DNA from: Shewanella kaireitica
Lineage (GTDB): Bacteria > Pseudomonadota > Gammaproteobacteria > Enterobacterales > Shewanellaceae
Direction: 5' to 3'
NCBI RefSeq assembly: GCF_023284045.1
Contig: NZ_JAKIKQ010000015.1
Coordinates: 62,001-126,000 of the forward strand
Length of the DNA: 64,000 nt
Of the stretch, positions 1 to 8,753 are shown in pieces. The translations under genes were made by a program, and so were the position numbers. The stretch's first letter is position 1; each line of letters begins with the position of its first letter. The notes under the pieces are model-generated. The model worked only from the letters and a program-made list of their open reading frames with translations, searched no databases and was not told the origin of the DNA.

Positions 1-2
1 TG

Positions 3-392
3 TCGGTGCTGTTAATGGATATTGATCATTTTAAAGCAGTTAATGATCAGCATGGGCATAATATTGGTGATCTGGTGATTAAGACCGTGAGCAACATGCT
101 TAAAGCGGAGCTCCGTGAGGAGGACTTACTGTGTCGTTGGGGCGGAGAAGAGTTCTTGATTTTGTTGCCTAATATCGATTTAAGCCACGGTTGTGATATT
201 GCCGAGCGGATTAGAAAATCGGTAGCTGAGCGCCGTATTCATGTTAACGGCTGCGAAATTAACGTGACGATCAGTAGTGGTGTTGCTGAGCACCGGGCAT
301 CAGAAAAAGCTGAAGAGTTAATTAACAGGGTTGATATCGCACTGTATCAAGCTAAAGAGCAGGGCAGAAATAGAGTGGTACTTTCTTATTAA
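3..392 (+). CDS. Diguanylate cyclase (GGDEF domain), C-terminal part
   Basis: This is the 3' end of a gene that starts before the window; the frame is open back to base 3. The 130 visible residues are most of a GGDEF domain, which makes cyclic di-GMP from two GTP. The metal-binding MDIDHFK strand opens the segment. RWGGEEF carries the active-site loop in its GGEEF form, and the usual C-terminal DIALYQAKEQGRN helix closes it. The active-site residues look intact, so activity is likely. Any sensory N-terminal domain is outside the window and its signal cannot be guessed. Confidence 0.93.
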   Translation, partial: SVLLMDIDHFKAVNDQHGHNIGDLVIKTVSNMLKAELREEDLLCRWGGEEFLILLPNIDLSHGCDIAERIRKSVAERRIHVNGCEINVTISSGVAEHRASEKAEELINRVDIALYQAKEQGRNRVVLSY

Positions 393-402
393 TCCATTGA
401 TA

Positions 403-927
403 GTGGCCAAGAGTGCTCGGCTGGAGCTACGACAGTTTTCGGCGGCTGACGCAGAAGGTTTCTATCGACTTAATAAGGACCCTCAAGTACTCAAATATAC
501 TGGCGATAATGCGTTTGCAGATATAGCTGATGCCGCTCGTTTTATTCGAGATTATGACCAGTACCGATTGCATGGTTTTGGTCGTTGGTCGCTTTATTTA
601 ATTGAGACGCAAGAGTACATAGGTTTTTGCGGTTTAAGTCGGCTCAACGTTATGGCGGATGTTGATCTCGGTTTTAGAATCGCACGTCAACATTGGCGCC
701 AAGGCTATGCTACTGAGGCTGCGAAGGCGGCAATTTTGTTAGCTCAAAAACGCTATGGCTTAAGCCGTTTGATTGCTCGAGCCAAGCTTGATAATCTCGC
801 TTCAATCTCTACCCTGGAAAAGCTCGGTTTTATTGCTACCGCAAATGTTGGTAACAAAGATAGCTGGGAGCACTTCTGTTTAAATATCGATGATATTGTA
901 GATAGTGGTAGTGTTAGCATCGTTTAA
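403..927 (+). CDS. GNAT acetyltransferase, RimJ/RimL type
   Basis: About 174 residues with the RimJ/RimL-like GNAT layout: an ARLELRQF first strand, then GFCGLSRLN, then the acetyl-CoA loop region RQGYATEAAKAAI and NLASISTLEKLGF near the end. Such enzymes move an acetyl group from acetyl-CoA to an amine, often a protein N-terminus or small molecule; the substrate is unknown. The frame is open from 331, which would overlap the GGDEF gene by 62 bases. I prefer the GTG at 403 (TTG at 397 is possible), just after the upstream stop, because family members normally begin close to this first strand. No strong ribosome site decides it. Confidence 0.85.
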   Translation: MAKSARLELRQFSAADAEGFYRLNKDPQVLKYTGDNAFADIADAARFIRDYDQYRLHGFGRWSLYLIETQEYIGFCGLSRLNVMADVDLGFRIARQHWRQGYATEAAKAAILLAQKRYGLSRLIARAKLDNLASISTLEKLGFIATANVGNKDSWEHFCLNIDDIVDSGSVSIV

Positions 928-948
928 GTTTTTCTAGGATTAATATTA

Positions 949-1647
949 ATGACACCTCAAGTATTGGTAAAGCAGATTTCCGGTTTGTATTGCGGTTCAA
1001 GTATTGTTGATTTGGGTGTTGTACAGTCGGCTATTAATCAAAAGTCAGCAGTGAGTCAGTTAGTTGTGGGTTCTGAACATGTGGAAGGGGATGCACAAGC
1101 TGACCCTAAGCATCATGGCGGTCTTGATAGGGTGCTGCACCATTTCCCGCGTGAACATTACGGCCAGTATCGTCGCTGGGACCTTATATCAGGTTTTAAA
1201 GATGCGCCAGCGATGGGCGAAAATATCAGCACTGTTGGACTCGATGAGCACCAAGTAAATATCGGTGACATTATTCAAATAGGTGAAGTAAAACTGCAGG
1301 TGACTCAGCCTCGCTCACCCTGTTTTAAGCTAAACCTACAATTTGACCACCAAGAGTTTGCTTTGGCGATGCAGCAAAGTGGCCGCTGTGGCTGGTTTTA
1401 CCGTGTGCTGGAGCCAGGAACTATACATGCGAGCGATACGATTACGCTGTTAGAGCGTTGCTCTGATATCAGCATTGCCGAAGCGATGCATATCTACTTT
1501 TTACCCGAGTTTGATGCGGTTCAGTATCAACGTTTAGCAGATTGTTCGGGACTAGCCGCTTCTTGGGTGAGCAGTTTACAGCGCCGCATCGATAATAATG
1601 CCATTGAAGATTGGCAAATGCGCTTATATGGCGTACAACAAGCTTAG
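949..1647 (+). CDS. MOSC domain protein, YiiM-like
   Basis: A 232-residue protein with a MOSC domain (molybdenum cofactor sulfurase C-terminal type). Visible family features are the KHHGGLDRVLHHFPREHY segment near residue 45, GENISTVGLDE near 90 and the conserved Cys in TQPRSPCFKLN near 125, the likely cofactor ligand. The C-terminal 60 residues resemble the helical tail of YiiM. YiiM proteins take part in molybdenum-dependent reduction of N-hydroxylated compounds such as 6-hydroxylaminopurine. An AGGAT ribosome site precedes the ATG. It is followed after 30 bases by a small membrane protein gene. Confidence 0.88.
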   Translation: MTPQVLVKQISGLYCGSSIVDLGVVQSAINQKSAVSQLVVGSEHVEGDAQADPKHHGGLDRVLHHFPREHYGQYRRWDLISGFKDAPAMGENISTVGLDEHQVNIGDIIQIGEVKLQVTQPRSPCFKLNLQFDHQEFALAMQQSGRCGWFYRVLEPGTIHASDTITLLERCSDISIAEAMHIYFLPEFDAVQYQRLADCSGLAASWVSSLQRRIDNNAIEDWQMRLYGVQQA

Positions 1648-1677
1648 TTTTTATTAATCATTTCAAGGAATAGAATT

Positions 1678-2025
1678 GTGACACAAGATGAAAAGAACAT
1701 GGGGATCGTCGTTCATTTAGCTAGTTTCTCCGGCTATTTGATCCCGTTTGGCAGTATTTTAGGGCCATTAATCGTTTGGTTAATGAAGCGAGATGAGCTG
1801 CCATTTGTTGATAGCTGCGGTCGCAACTGCTTAAATTTTAAAATTAGCATCGCAATCTACGCGATGATCAGCGCTGTTTTAATGTTGGTTGGTATCGGCT
1901 TTATTTTGCTGGGCATTATCGCGATTGTAGATATTGTATTTACTATTATCGCAGCGATGAAAGCCAGTGAAGGTGAGAGTTATAAGTACCCAATGTCGAT
2001 TAACTTTATTAAGCCTCGCTCATAG
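1678..2025 (+). CDS. DUF4870 (Tic20-like) small membrane protein
   Basis: A 115-residue protein starting at GTG with an AAGGA ribosome site. It has three hydrophobic stretches: near residues 12-33, 50-75 and 76-92. The N-terminal DEKNMGIVVHLASFSGYLIP and the short LIVWLMKRDELPFVD loop are typical of the DUF4870 family of small membrane proteins of unknown role. It ends just before a hairpin and converges with the chemotaxis receptor gene. No function can be given beyond membrane location. Confidence 0.85.
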   Translation: MTQDEKNMGIVVHLASFSGYLIPFGSILGPLIVWLMKRDELPFVDSCGRNCLNFKISIAIYAMISAVLMLVGIGFILLGIIAIVDIVFTIIAAMKASEGESYKYPMSINFIKPRS

Positions 2026-2033
2026 ATATGCCA

Positions 2034-2061
2034 TTGCCTATCGATAGGGTTCGATAGGCAA
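2034..2061. terminator. Hairpin between convergent genes
   Basis: An 11-bp perfect stem (TTGCCTATCGA paired with TCGATAGGCAA) around a 6-base loop sits between the stops of two convergent genes. It lacks a clear T-tract, so it may act as a weak bidirectional terminator or as an RNA 3'-end stabiliser. Confidence 0.55.
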
Positions 2062-2075
2062 TAACGGTCTTAGCG

Positions 2076-3992
2076 CTATACTTTAAAATTAGCCACTAAT
2101 GAGTCGAGTCTATGTGCTAGTTGGGTCAATGATTGACTCGCCTGCGCAGCATCTTCAGCAGTATCGGCAGTGCGCTGAGTGATATCATTAATATCACTGA
2201 CGTTACGGTTAATATCTTCCACTACTGTAGATTGCTCTTCAGTGGCAGCGGCAACTTGAATATTCATATCACTAATAGAACCAATGCGTTCGCTAATGCC
2301 AGTGAGCGACTGGCTGGCTTCATCAACAGCATTCACCCCTTCAATTGAACGAGAACGACTCTTCTCCATCGCTTCAACCGCACGGCTAGCTTCCGCTTGT
2401 AGCTTATCGATCATGACTTGCACTTCGTTGGTTGATGTTGCTGTGCGTGAAGCAAGGTTGCGCACTTCATCTGCCACTACGGCAAAACCACGACCGGCTT
2501 CACCCGCTCGAGCGGCTTCAATCGCTGCATTCAGCGCTAGTAGATTAGTTTGCTCCGAAACTGCTCTAATCACGTCAAGAATACTTTCGATAGACTTAGT
2601 ATGGGTTGCGAGTGATTCAATCACTTCACCCACTTGCTCAACATCATTGGAAAGCTGACTAATAGTCTCTCGAGCTCGAGTCACTACCACTTGGCCATTG
2701 TTTGAATCGGTATCAGCCGCTCTGGCGGTATCGGCTGCTTGGGCAGCGTTACTGGCAATTTCGTTAACCGTCGCCCCCATCTCGTTAATTGCCGTAACAA
2801 CCATGATGGTTTGATCTTTCTGTTGCTGGCTATCCTCTAGCGTACGCTGAGCTTGATGAGAGACGTCAATTGCTGAAGCGCCAAGTAATTTGCTGGTATC
2901 GGCAACTTCAATCACCGAGGCTTGAATTTTGCTGATGAAGCTATTAAAGCCTTGTGCCAATTGCGCAAGTTCGTCATTGCCATCTACAGGTAAGCGTTGA
3001 CGAAGATCGCCTTCACCTTCACCAATGTTGTGCAGCATGTCTGCTACTTTTGCGATTGGGCGGCTGACAGAGCTGGCAACTAAACTAGATAGTGCGATAA
3101 ACACTGCTGCAATCAGCGCAGTCCAGATTAGGATTTTATAAGCAGACTCTTCAAGCAGTGAGAAAATCTCGCTTTCGGGTACTTGTGCCACTAAGTACCA
3201 GTCCATTGATGGGATATAGCTACTGGCAATGAACATCTCTTCGCCATTGACACTGGTTTTTAATAGATTGAAATCAGTGCGCTGCATTAAGCTAGAGGTG
3301 TCAGTATCACGGTATAGATTATTAAGGCTCATCTTGCCAATTTGGCTAGTATCTTGATGTAGCTTTACCTCTCCTTGGCTATCGATTAAGTAAACAAAAC
3401 CTGATTGCTCAATTTTGAATGATCTTAATAGCTGCACCATATCATCCAGTGACTTACCTAAGCCCACAAGTCCTCGGCCATTAGGTTGCTGGTAATTAAT
3501 AAACAGCTTCACATCACCGTTGGCTTCGGTGAAAACGTTAAGCATTTTCTCTTGCCCGCTGTTCTTGTAATCAAAGAACCAAGTGTCTTGTGTTGGAGTG
3601 AGAACTCTCAAAAAACCATCTTGTGTGTAGTAGGCTGCCGTTTCTCTATCGGCAAACGAGGCTTGGGCTAAGCCGTATTGACGGCTGACATCATTAAGTT
3701 GATTGACCACCAAAGCTTCACCGGCGGCAGGACGACCATCAGCGAGCCATTGCAGAAACATGCGGTTATTGGCGAGTTGCTCAGCAGCATTCATCAAGGT
3801 TGATATATTGAGCTCAATTTTATTGCGAATTTGCGCCAACATACTGGGCATTTCAGAGGTCAGCATTCTCTGCTCTACCACTTGTTTAGCGCTTTGCTGG
3901 CTAAGTATGCCAACAAGGGCGGTGGAGAGTAATACTGTTAACGTAACAGTGAGTAGAACCTTCTGTTTAATGGTGAGCATATTCAGTTTCAT
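2076..3992 (-). CDS. Methyl-accepting chemotaxis protein
   Basis: A 638-residue transmembrane receptor. The first transmembrane helix is near residues 10-32, followed by a periplasmic Cache-type sensor region of about 240 residues. A second helix (LIWTALIAAVFIALSSLVA) and a HAMP domain follow, then a long cytoplasmic signalling domain. The signalling tip EQTNLLALNAAIEAARAGE binds CheA and CheW. Ligand binding outside modulates CheA and thus flagellar rotation; the ligand is unknown. The frame is open to a TTG at 4055, but the ATG at 3992 just before the first membrane helix is the better start. Confidence 0.93.
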   Translation of the reverse strand: MKLNMLTIKQKVLLTVTLTVLLSTALVGILSQQSAKQVVEQRMLTSEMPSMLAQIRNKIELNISTLMNAAEQLANNRMFLQWLADGRPAAGEALVVNQLNDVSRQYGLAQASFADRETAAYYTQDGFLRVLTPTQDTWFFDYKNSGQEKMLNVFTEANGDVKLFINYQQPNGRGLVGLGKSLDDMVQLLRSFKIEQSGFVYLIDSQGEVKLHQDTSQIGKMSLNNLYRDTDTSSLMQRTDFNLLKTSVNGEEMFIASSYIPSMDWYLVAQVPESEIFSLLEESAYKILIWTALIAAVFIALSSLVASSVSRPIAKVADMLHNIGEGEGDLRQRLPVDGNDELAQLAQGFNSFISKIQASVIEVADTSKLLGASAIDVSHQAQRTLEDSQQQKDQTIMVVTAINEMGATVNEIASNAAQAADTARAADTDSNNGQVVVTRARETISQLSNDVEQVGEVIESLATHTKSIESILDVIRAVSEQTNLLALNAAIEAARAGEAGRGFAVVADEVRNLASRTATSTNEVQVMIDKLQAEASRAVEAMEKSRSRSIEGVNAVDEASQSLTGISERIGSISDMNIQVAAATEEQSTVVEDINRNVSDINDITQRTADTAEDAAQASQSLTQLAHRLDSLVANFKV

Positions 3993-4304
3993 AAAAATTC
4001 GATCGCCTAAAGCAGCCGTGATTAATGGAATTTGTTGGTAGCAGATCCGTCGCAAGGCTAGCGAAACCTTTTCGGCTTAGCTTAGTGAAGATGGATCTAT
4101 TTTGTAACGTGTAGGATTTAAGGCAGGTATCTGAATTTCAGTTTGAAATTATTACTCTTATATTAGCGCTGCGGATTATGTCTACTTTTTGTTATGTTCG
4201 CAACTAAAAATGCACACCAAATGGTGTGCATTTTCTCTTTATTCAACAATCTGTAAAATTATCAGATCGTTAAAAGGTTACAGATTTTATGTCAATCTCA
4301 ACAT
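3993..4304. other. Intergenic stretch with one terminator
   Basis: About 310 bases between the chemotaxis receptor start and the ETF-QO stop, both on the minus strand. It must contain the receptor's promoter. The only structure I can point to is the hairpin at 4207-4234; no other gene or operator is visible. Confidence 0.5.
4207..4234 (-). terminator. Rho-independent terminator of ETF-QO gene
   Basis: A 12-13 bp stem (AAAATGCACACCA with its complement TGGTGTGCATTTT) lies about 70 bases after the ETF-QO stop. It is followed by a T-run when read on the minus strand. Confidence 0.8.
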
Positions 4305-5954
4305 CTACATGTTGGGATAGTTAGGACCGCCACCGCCCTCTGGAGTTACCCAGGTAATGTTTTGGCTCGGATCTTTGATATCACATGTCTTGCAGTGAAT
4401 GCAGTTCTGGCCATTGATCACAAATTTCTTTTCACCAGCATCTTCAATGATTTCATAAACCCCCGCAGGGCAGTAGCGCTGTGCAGGTTCATCAAACTTC
4501 ACCAAGTTCACATCAATTGGGATACGCGCATCTTTTAAACGTAGATGGCAAAGCTGGTCTTCTTCATGGAAAGTATTGGATAGATAAACCGAAGACAGTT
4601 TATCGAAACTTAATTTTCCATCAGGTTTAGGGTAATCAATTTTGCTGTAGGCGCTTGATTCAGCCATCTGTGCATAATCAGGTTTCTCGTCTCTAAGGGT
4701 GACGGGAAACTTTCCACCAAACCAGTTTTGATCGACGAAATTGAAGGCGCCACCAAGGTAGGTACCAAACTTATGCATCGCAGGGCCGAAGTTACGCGAG
4801 CAGTACAACTCCTCTTTTAACCAGCTTTCGTCAAAGCGGTCTTGTAAGCAGTCAAGATCTTTACCCGCATCAACTCCAGCCAACATTGCCTGAGCTAATG
4901 TCTCTGCAGCCAACATGCCGCTCTTCATGGCGGTATGGGTGCCCTTAATCTTGGCAAAGTTCAAGGTGCCTGCATCACAACCAATAATCATGCCGCCTGG
5001 AAAGGTCAGTTTGGGCAGTGAATTTAGGCCGCCCTTAGTAATTGCCCGAGCACCATAGGAAATACGCTCGCCACCAGTTAGTGTTTTTGCAATTACAGGA
5101 TGGGTTTTATAGCGTTGAAATTCATCAAATGGACTCAGGTGTGGGTTGGCGTAATTGAGATCAACAATTAAGCCCACCGCAATTTGATTATCTTCAAGGT
5201 GATACATGAAGCCACCACCAGATGCGCCTTCAGTTAACGGCCAACCGCCAGTGTGGACAACTTTTCCTAGCTCATGTTGCTCACTGGGTACGGTCCAGAT
5301 CTCTTTAAAACCAAGGCCGTAATGTTGTGGTGTTTTACCGTTATCGAGTTGGAATTTCTCAATCAGTTGCTTGCCTAAATGGCCGCGGCAACCTTCACCG
5401 AATACGGTATATTTGGCATGTAGCTCCATGCCAGGCTCATAGCCATCTTTAGGTTGGCCATCTTCGCCAACTCCCATATCACCGATTTGAATGCCTTTGA
5501 CACTACCATCTTCGTTAAATAGTAGTTCGCTAGCGGGGAAGCCAGGGAATACTTCGACACCGAGCTCTTCAGCTCGCTCTGCTAGCCAACGGCATAGGTT
5601 GCCAACACTAATAATATAATTGCCTTCGTTGTGCATGGTTTTAGGCACTAACGCATTGGGCATGGCACGGGAATCACTCGCTGAACTCAGCATGTGAATT
5701 TCGTCTTGGGTGACGGCAGTGAGCAGTGGTGCGCCAGTGGTTTTCCAGTCATCAAATAGCTCGCCTAATACCTTAGGCTCAAACACTGCACCGGAGAGAA
5801 TATGCGCTCCGACTTCTGAACCTTTCTCTACCACACAAACAGTTAACTCTTGGCCACTGTCTTTAGATATTTGCATTAAACGACATGCTGCTGCCAATCC
5901 TGAGGGCCCTGCACCCACGATTACAACATCGAATTCCATCGATTCGCGTTCCAT
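4305..5954 (-). CDS. Electron transfer flavoprotein-ubiquinone oxidoreductase
   Basis: A 549-residue ETF-QO, a monotopic inner-membrane enzyme that passes electrons from electron transfer flavoprotein to the quinone pool, linking fatty-acid and amino-acid oxidation to respiration. The N-terminal FAD motif is VVIVGAGPSGLAAA. A cluster of four cysteines near the C terminus (CPAGVYE, then CIHCKTCDIKDPSQ) binds the 4Fe-4S centre. Length and ends match the family. The AAGGAAGG ribosome site supports the ATG at 5954. It is divergent from moaA. Confidence 0.97.
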   Translation of the reverse strand: MERESMEFDVVIVGAGPSGLAAACRLMQISKDSGQELTVCVVEKGSEVGAHILSGAVFEPKVLGELFDDWKTTGAPLLTAVTQDEIHMLSSASDSRAMPNALVPKTMHNEGNYIISVGNLCRWLAERAEELGVEVFPGFPASELLFNEDGSVKGIQIGDMGVGEDGQPKDGYEPGMELHAKYTVFGEGCRGHLGKQLIEKFQLDNGKTPQHYGLGFKEIWTVPSEQHELGKVVHTGGWPLTEGASGGGFMYHLEDNQIAVGLIVDLNYANPHLSPFDEFQRYKTHPVIAKTLTGGERISYGARAITKGGLNSLPKLTFPGGMIIGCDAGTLNFAKIKGTHTAMKSGMLAAETLAQAMLAGVDAGKDLDCLQDRFDESWLKEELYCSRNFGPAMHKFGTYLGGAFNFVDQNWFGGKFPVTLRDEKPDYAQMAESSAYSKIDYPKPDGKLSFDKLSSVYLSNTFHEEDQLCHLRLKDARIPIDVNLVKFDEPAQRYCPAGVYEIIEDAGEKKFVINGQNCIHCKTCDIKDPSQNITWVTPEGGGGPNYPNM

Positions 5955-6210
5955 CAGTTCACCTTCCTTTACTCCCCCGATGAAATACAGAATGGCAAAA
6001 ATGCTTGCACTGTAAACGGGTGTTTTATTGTTTTAACTCACCTTACCTGAAAATCTTGCTTCAGCACAGAGTTTAAGCGCTGACTGTGCAGCTATTTTAA
6101 TCATTTTTTTGAGTGATAGCTGTCACAAATATTCCACAGGTGCAGTTTTTTTGTACGAGTTTTGGCTGTTTGGCTATGGTTTGTGCTCAAAATACGCCTA
6201 TAATCAAATC

Positions 6211-6330
6211 TGACGGTTCTCCGAGCTTCTAATCCTACGTCGAGACAGATACGGGTTTTTAGCCGTGGCAATAACGCCACCGGGGTGAGAAAAGAAATGA
6301 TCTCACCTCCCCTTACTTGGAAAGGTGATC
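6211..6330 (+). promoter_or_regulatory. Moco riboswitch-like leader of moaA
   Basis: The moaA leader carries a structured block resembling the Moco RNA motif: a CTCCGAGC start near 6219, CCTACGTCG near 6234, a GTGGC/GCCAC hairpin (6265-6269 with 6276-6280) and the ACGCCACCGGGGTGA segment near 6274-6288. GGTGAGA at 6284-6290 pairs with TCTCACC at 6301-6307. The same TCACCT (6303-6308) can instead pair with AGGTGA (6323-6328), which contains the moaA ribosome site. That gives two mutually exclusive folds, one hiding the ribosome site. Assignment is by motif memory, not by a covariance-model search. Confidence 0.72.
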
Positions 6331-7311
6331 ATGTCCCAACTACAAGACAATTTTGGTCGACGGTTTCATTATCTGCGTATGTCAGTCACTGACGTATGTA
6401 ACTTCAAATGCACGTATTGCCTCCCTGATGGATATCGTCCAGACGGTAAACCTAAGTTTCTCGATCTTAATGAGATTGAGCATTTAGTGTCGGCATTCTC
6501 GCAAGTCGGAACGCAAAAGATCCGCATCACTGGTGGTGAGCCATCGCTGCGTAAAGACTTCACCGATATTATTCGTATCATTAAAGATAACGATAGAATT
6601 AATACTATAGCGACCACCACCAATGGTTATCGCTTAGCTAAGCATGCACAAGAGTGGTATGACGCGGGACTTAGACGTATCAATATCTCTGTCGATAGTC
6701 TCGATCCTAAGATGTTTTACCAGATCACTGGTGAGAACAAATTTGATGAGGTAATGCGCGGTGTTGATGCTGCGCTTGAGGCAGGTTTTGAGCGAGTTAA
6801 AATCAATGCGGTTTTACTTAAAGGCCTCAATGATAAAGATCTACCACGCTTTTTACATTGGATAAAAAGCACGCCAATCGATCTGCGTTTTATTGAGCTG
6901 ATGGAAACTGGCTTAGGCCATGACTACTTCAAAGCTCACCACTTAGCAGGAGCTGATATCAAAACTCAGCTTGAGCAAGCGGGTTGGCAGTTCGATGTTC
7001 CAGCGGTTGATGACGGGCCTGCGCAAAACTTTAGTCATCAAGACTACCAAGGTCGTATCGGGCTAATCATGCCTTACGCCAAAAATTTCTGTGCCAGCTG
7101 TAATCGCCTGCGAGTATCGGCAAAGGGCAAGTTGCACCTGTGTTTGTTTACTGAAAATGGTGTCGATCTGCGTGACTTGTTGCAAACTCCCGATCAGCAA
7201 GCGGAGTTAATTGAACGCTTACATGGTCAACTCGCGCAGAAAAAAGAGACGCACTTTTTGCATGATGGGATCACAGGCGTTACCCAGCACCTTGCTTCTA
7301 TTGGTGGTTGA
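6331..7311 (+). CDS. moaA: GTP 3',8-cyclase MoaA (first copy)
   Basis: A 326-residue radical SAM enzyme for the first step of molybdenum cofactor synthesis, turning GTP into 3',8-cyclo-GTP. The N-terminal 4Fe-4S/SAM cysteines are C23, C27 and C30 (CNFKCTYC). The C-terminal cluster that binds GTP has CASCNRLR followed by a third Cys in KLHLCLF. The protein ends in Gly-Gly, as needed for activity. ATG 6331 with GGAAAGG just upstream is preferred over GTG 6325, which lies inside that ribosome site. It is preceded by the Moco-type leader. A second moaA lies at 21463-22449. Confidence 0.97.
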   Translation: MSQLQDNFGRRFHYLRMSVTDVCNFKCTYCLPDGYRPDGKPKFLDLNEIEHLVSAFSQVGTQKIRITGGEPSLRKDFTDIIRIIKDNDRINTIATTTNGYRLAKHAQEWYDAGLRRINISVDSLDPKMFYQITGENKFDEVMRGVDAALEAGFERVKINAVLLKGLNDKDLPRFLHWIKSTPIDLRFIELMETGLGHDYFKAHHLAGADIKTQLEQAGWQFDVPAVDDGPAQNFSHQDYQGRIGLIMPYAKNFCASCNRLRVSAKGKLHLCLFTENGVDLRDLLQTPDQQAELIERLHGQLAQKKETHFLHDGITGVTQHLASIGG

Positions 7312-7394
7312 TTTCTGATCTGACGCAAATATCTTGCGTCAGAACGCCGCTATAATCGCTGCATTACCTAAATTAGTTATTTAAAGAGACCGTT

Positions 7395-7919
7395 ATGGGA
7401 CATTGTACTCAGAGCCAATTTTTGCCACTCAATATCGCTGTATTAACCCTGTCAGATAGCCGTAGTATCGAAAATGACACCTCTGGACAGTTTTTAGAAA
7501 GTGCGCTGCTTGAAGCCGGGCATCACTTAGCTGACCGTCAAATTATCAAAGATGATAAATACCAAATTCGTTCGGTGATTTCACAGTGGGTCGCCTCAGA
7601 GAATGTGCAGGTGATTATCACTACCGGCGGCACTGGTTTTACCGAAAGAGATAATACCCCCGATGCGGTGAAGCCACTTTTTGATCGCGATATTGAAGGT
7701 TTTGGTGAACTGTTTCGCCATATTACTTATACCGAATTGGGCACCTCTACGGTGCAGTCGCGCGCATTAGGCGGTATTGCCAACAAAACCGCTATATTCT
7801 GCCTACCAGGTTCTACTGGTGCCTGCAAAACTGGCTGGAATAAAGTGCTCAAAGAGCAGCTTGATGCTACGCATCGACCATGTAATTTTGTGATGCACGT
7901 TAAGAAAATAACAGACTAA
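7395..7919 (+). CDS. moaB: Molybdenum cofactor protein MoaB
   Basis: A 174-residue MoaB/MogA-family protein that adenylylates molybdopterin or assists that step. The nucleotide/pterin binding loop IITTGGTGFTERDNTPDAV is near residue 75. GIANKTAIFCLPGSTGACK near 134 is the usual second family motif. It lies 83 bases after moaA; that gap holds a CTGACGCAA/TTGCGTCAG hairpin (7320-7342) and a TATAAT at 7351. It may therefore have its own promoter as well as read-through from moaA. No separate mogA is visible in the window. Confidence 0.95.
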   Translation: MGHCTQSQFLPLNIAVLTLSDSRSIENDTSGQFLESALLEAGHHLADRQIIKDDKYQIRSVISQWVASENVQVIITTGGTGFTERDNTPDAVKPLFDRDIEGFGELFRHITYTELGTSTVQSRALGGIANKTAIFCLPGSTGACKTGWNKVLKEQLDATHRPCNFVMHVKKITD

Positions 7920-8018
7920 CTTATAGATAATACCTTGCGTTCGCACTATCCAAATGTTGAGTACGCAAGCGCTCTATACCTTGATTTGAAATATATTGAT
8001 TAAGAAGGTTTTACGCTA

Positions 8019-8495
8019 ATGACAAATGCTTTTACCCACATAAATGCAGACGGTAATGCACACATGGTTGATGTGACTGATAAGTCAGTGACTGAACGTG
8101 AAGCGAGAGCAGAAGCTTATATTGAAATGGCGAGTGAAACACTCGAAATGATTATGAGTGGCAGCCATCACAAAGGTGATGTGTTCGCGACTGCGCGTAT
8201 CGCAGGCATTCAAGCTGCCAAGAAAACCTCTGATCTTATCCCACTTTGTCACCCGTTAATGCTGACCAAAGTTGAGGTTGAACTCGAAGCTCAACCAGAA
8301 CATAACCGTGTTTGGATCCGCAGCCTATGCAAGTTATCAGGTAAGACTGGTGTCGAGATGGAAGCATTAACTGCAGCCTCTACTGCCGCGCTGACTATTT
8401 ACGATATGTGCAAAGCGGTACAAAAGGATATGGTGATTTCTCAAGTGCGTCTACTTGAGAAACGTGGCGGAAAATCGGGTCACTTTAAGGTATAA
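8019..8495 (+). CDS. moaC: Cyclic pyranopterin monophosphate synthase MoaC
   Basis: A 158-residue enzyme that, with MoaA, makes cyclic pyranopterin monophosphate from 3',8-cyclo-GTP. The conserved THINADGNAHMVDVTDK start, the KGDVFATARIAGIQAAKKT stretch, LIPLCHPL and the TGVEMEALTA and YDMCKAVQKDM motifs are all present at expected positions. Length is normal. moaD follows after 5 bases, forming a tight moaC-moaD-moaE unit. Confidence 0.97.
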   Translation: MTNAFTHINADGNAHMVDVTDKSVTEREARAEAYIEMASETLEMIMSGSHHKGDVFATARIAGIQAAKKTSDLIPLCHPLMLTKVEVELEAQPEHNRVWIRSLCKLSGKTGVEMEALTAASTAALTIYDMCKAVQKDMVISQVRLLEKRGGKSGHFKV

Positions 8496-8500
8496 ATGAA

Positions 8501-8752
8501 ATGATAAACGTACTGTTTTTTGCACAAGTAAGAGAACTGTTAGGCACCGCTAGCGTTAAAGTCGAAGCGGGCGAGCACACTCAAACAGCCGAAGGGCTGC
8601 GAGCGACATTAGCTGCTACCGATGACAAATGGGCCAAAGTGATGGCATCAGACAAGTTACTCGTTGCTGTAAACCAAACCATCAGTCAATGGGACACCGC
8701 CGTTGAAGATGGTGATGAAGTCGCTTTCTTTCCGCCAGTGACTGGAGGTTAA
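8501..8752 (+). CDS. moaD: Molybdopterin synthase small subunit MoaD
   Basis: An 83-residue ubiquitin-like sulfur carrier. It ends in Gly-Gly (FFPPVTGG), the tail that is adenylylated and thiocarboxylated before donating sulfur to the pterin. It starts 5 bases after moaC and ends one base before moaE. No MoeB-type activating enzyme is encoded in this window, so that activity must come from elsewhere in the genome. Confidence 0.96.
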   Translation: MINVLFFAQVRELLGTASVKVEAGEHTQTAEGLRATLAATDDKWAKVMASDKLLVAVNQTISQWDTAVEDGDEVAFFPPVTGG

Positions 8753-8753
8753 A

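Noticed and set aside
1064..1258. A 64-codon frame inside the MOSC gene
   Set aside because: It is a shadow frame within a clear coding gene and has no ribosome site.
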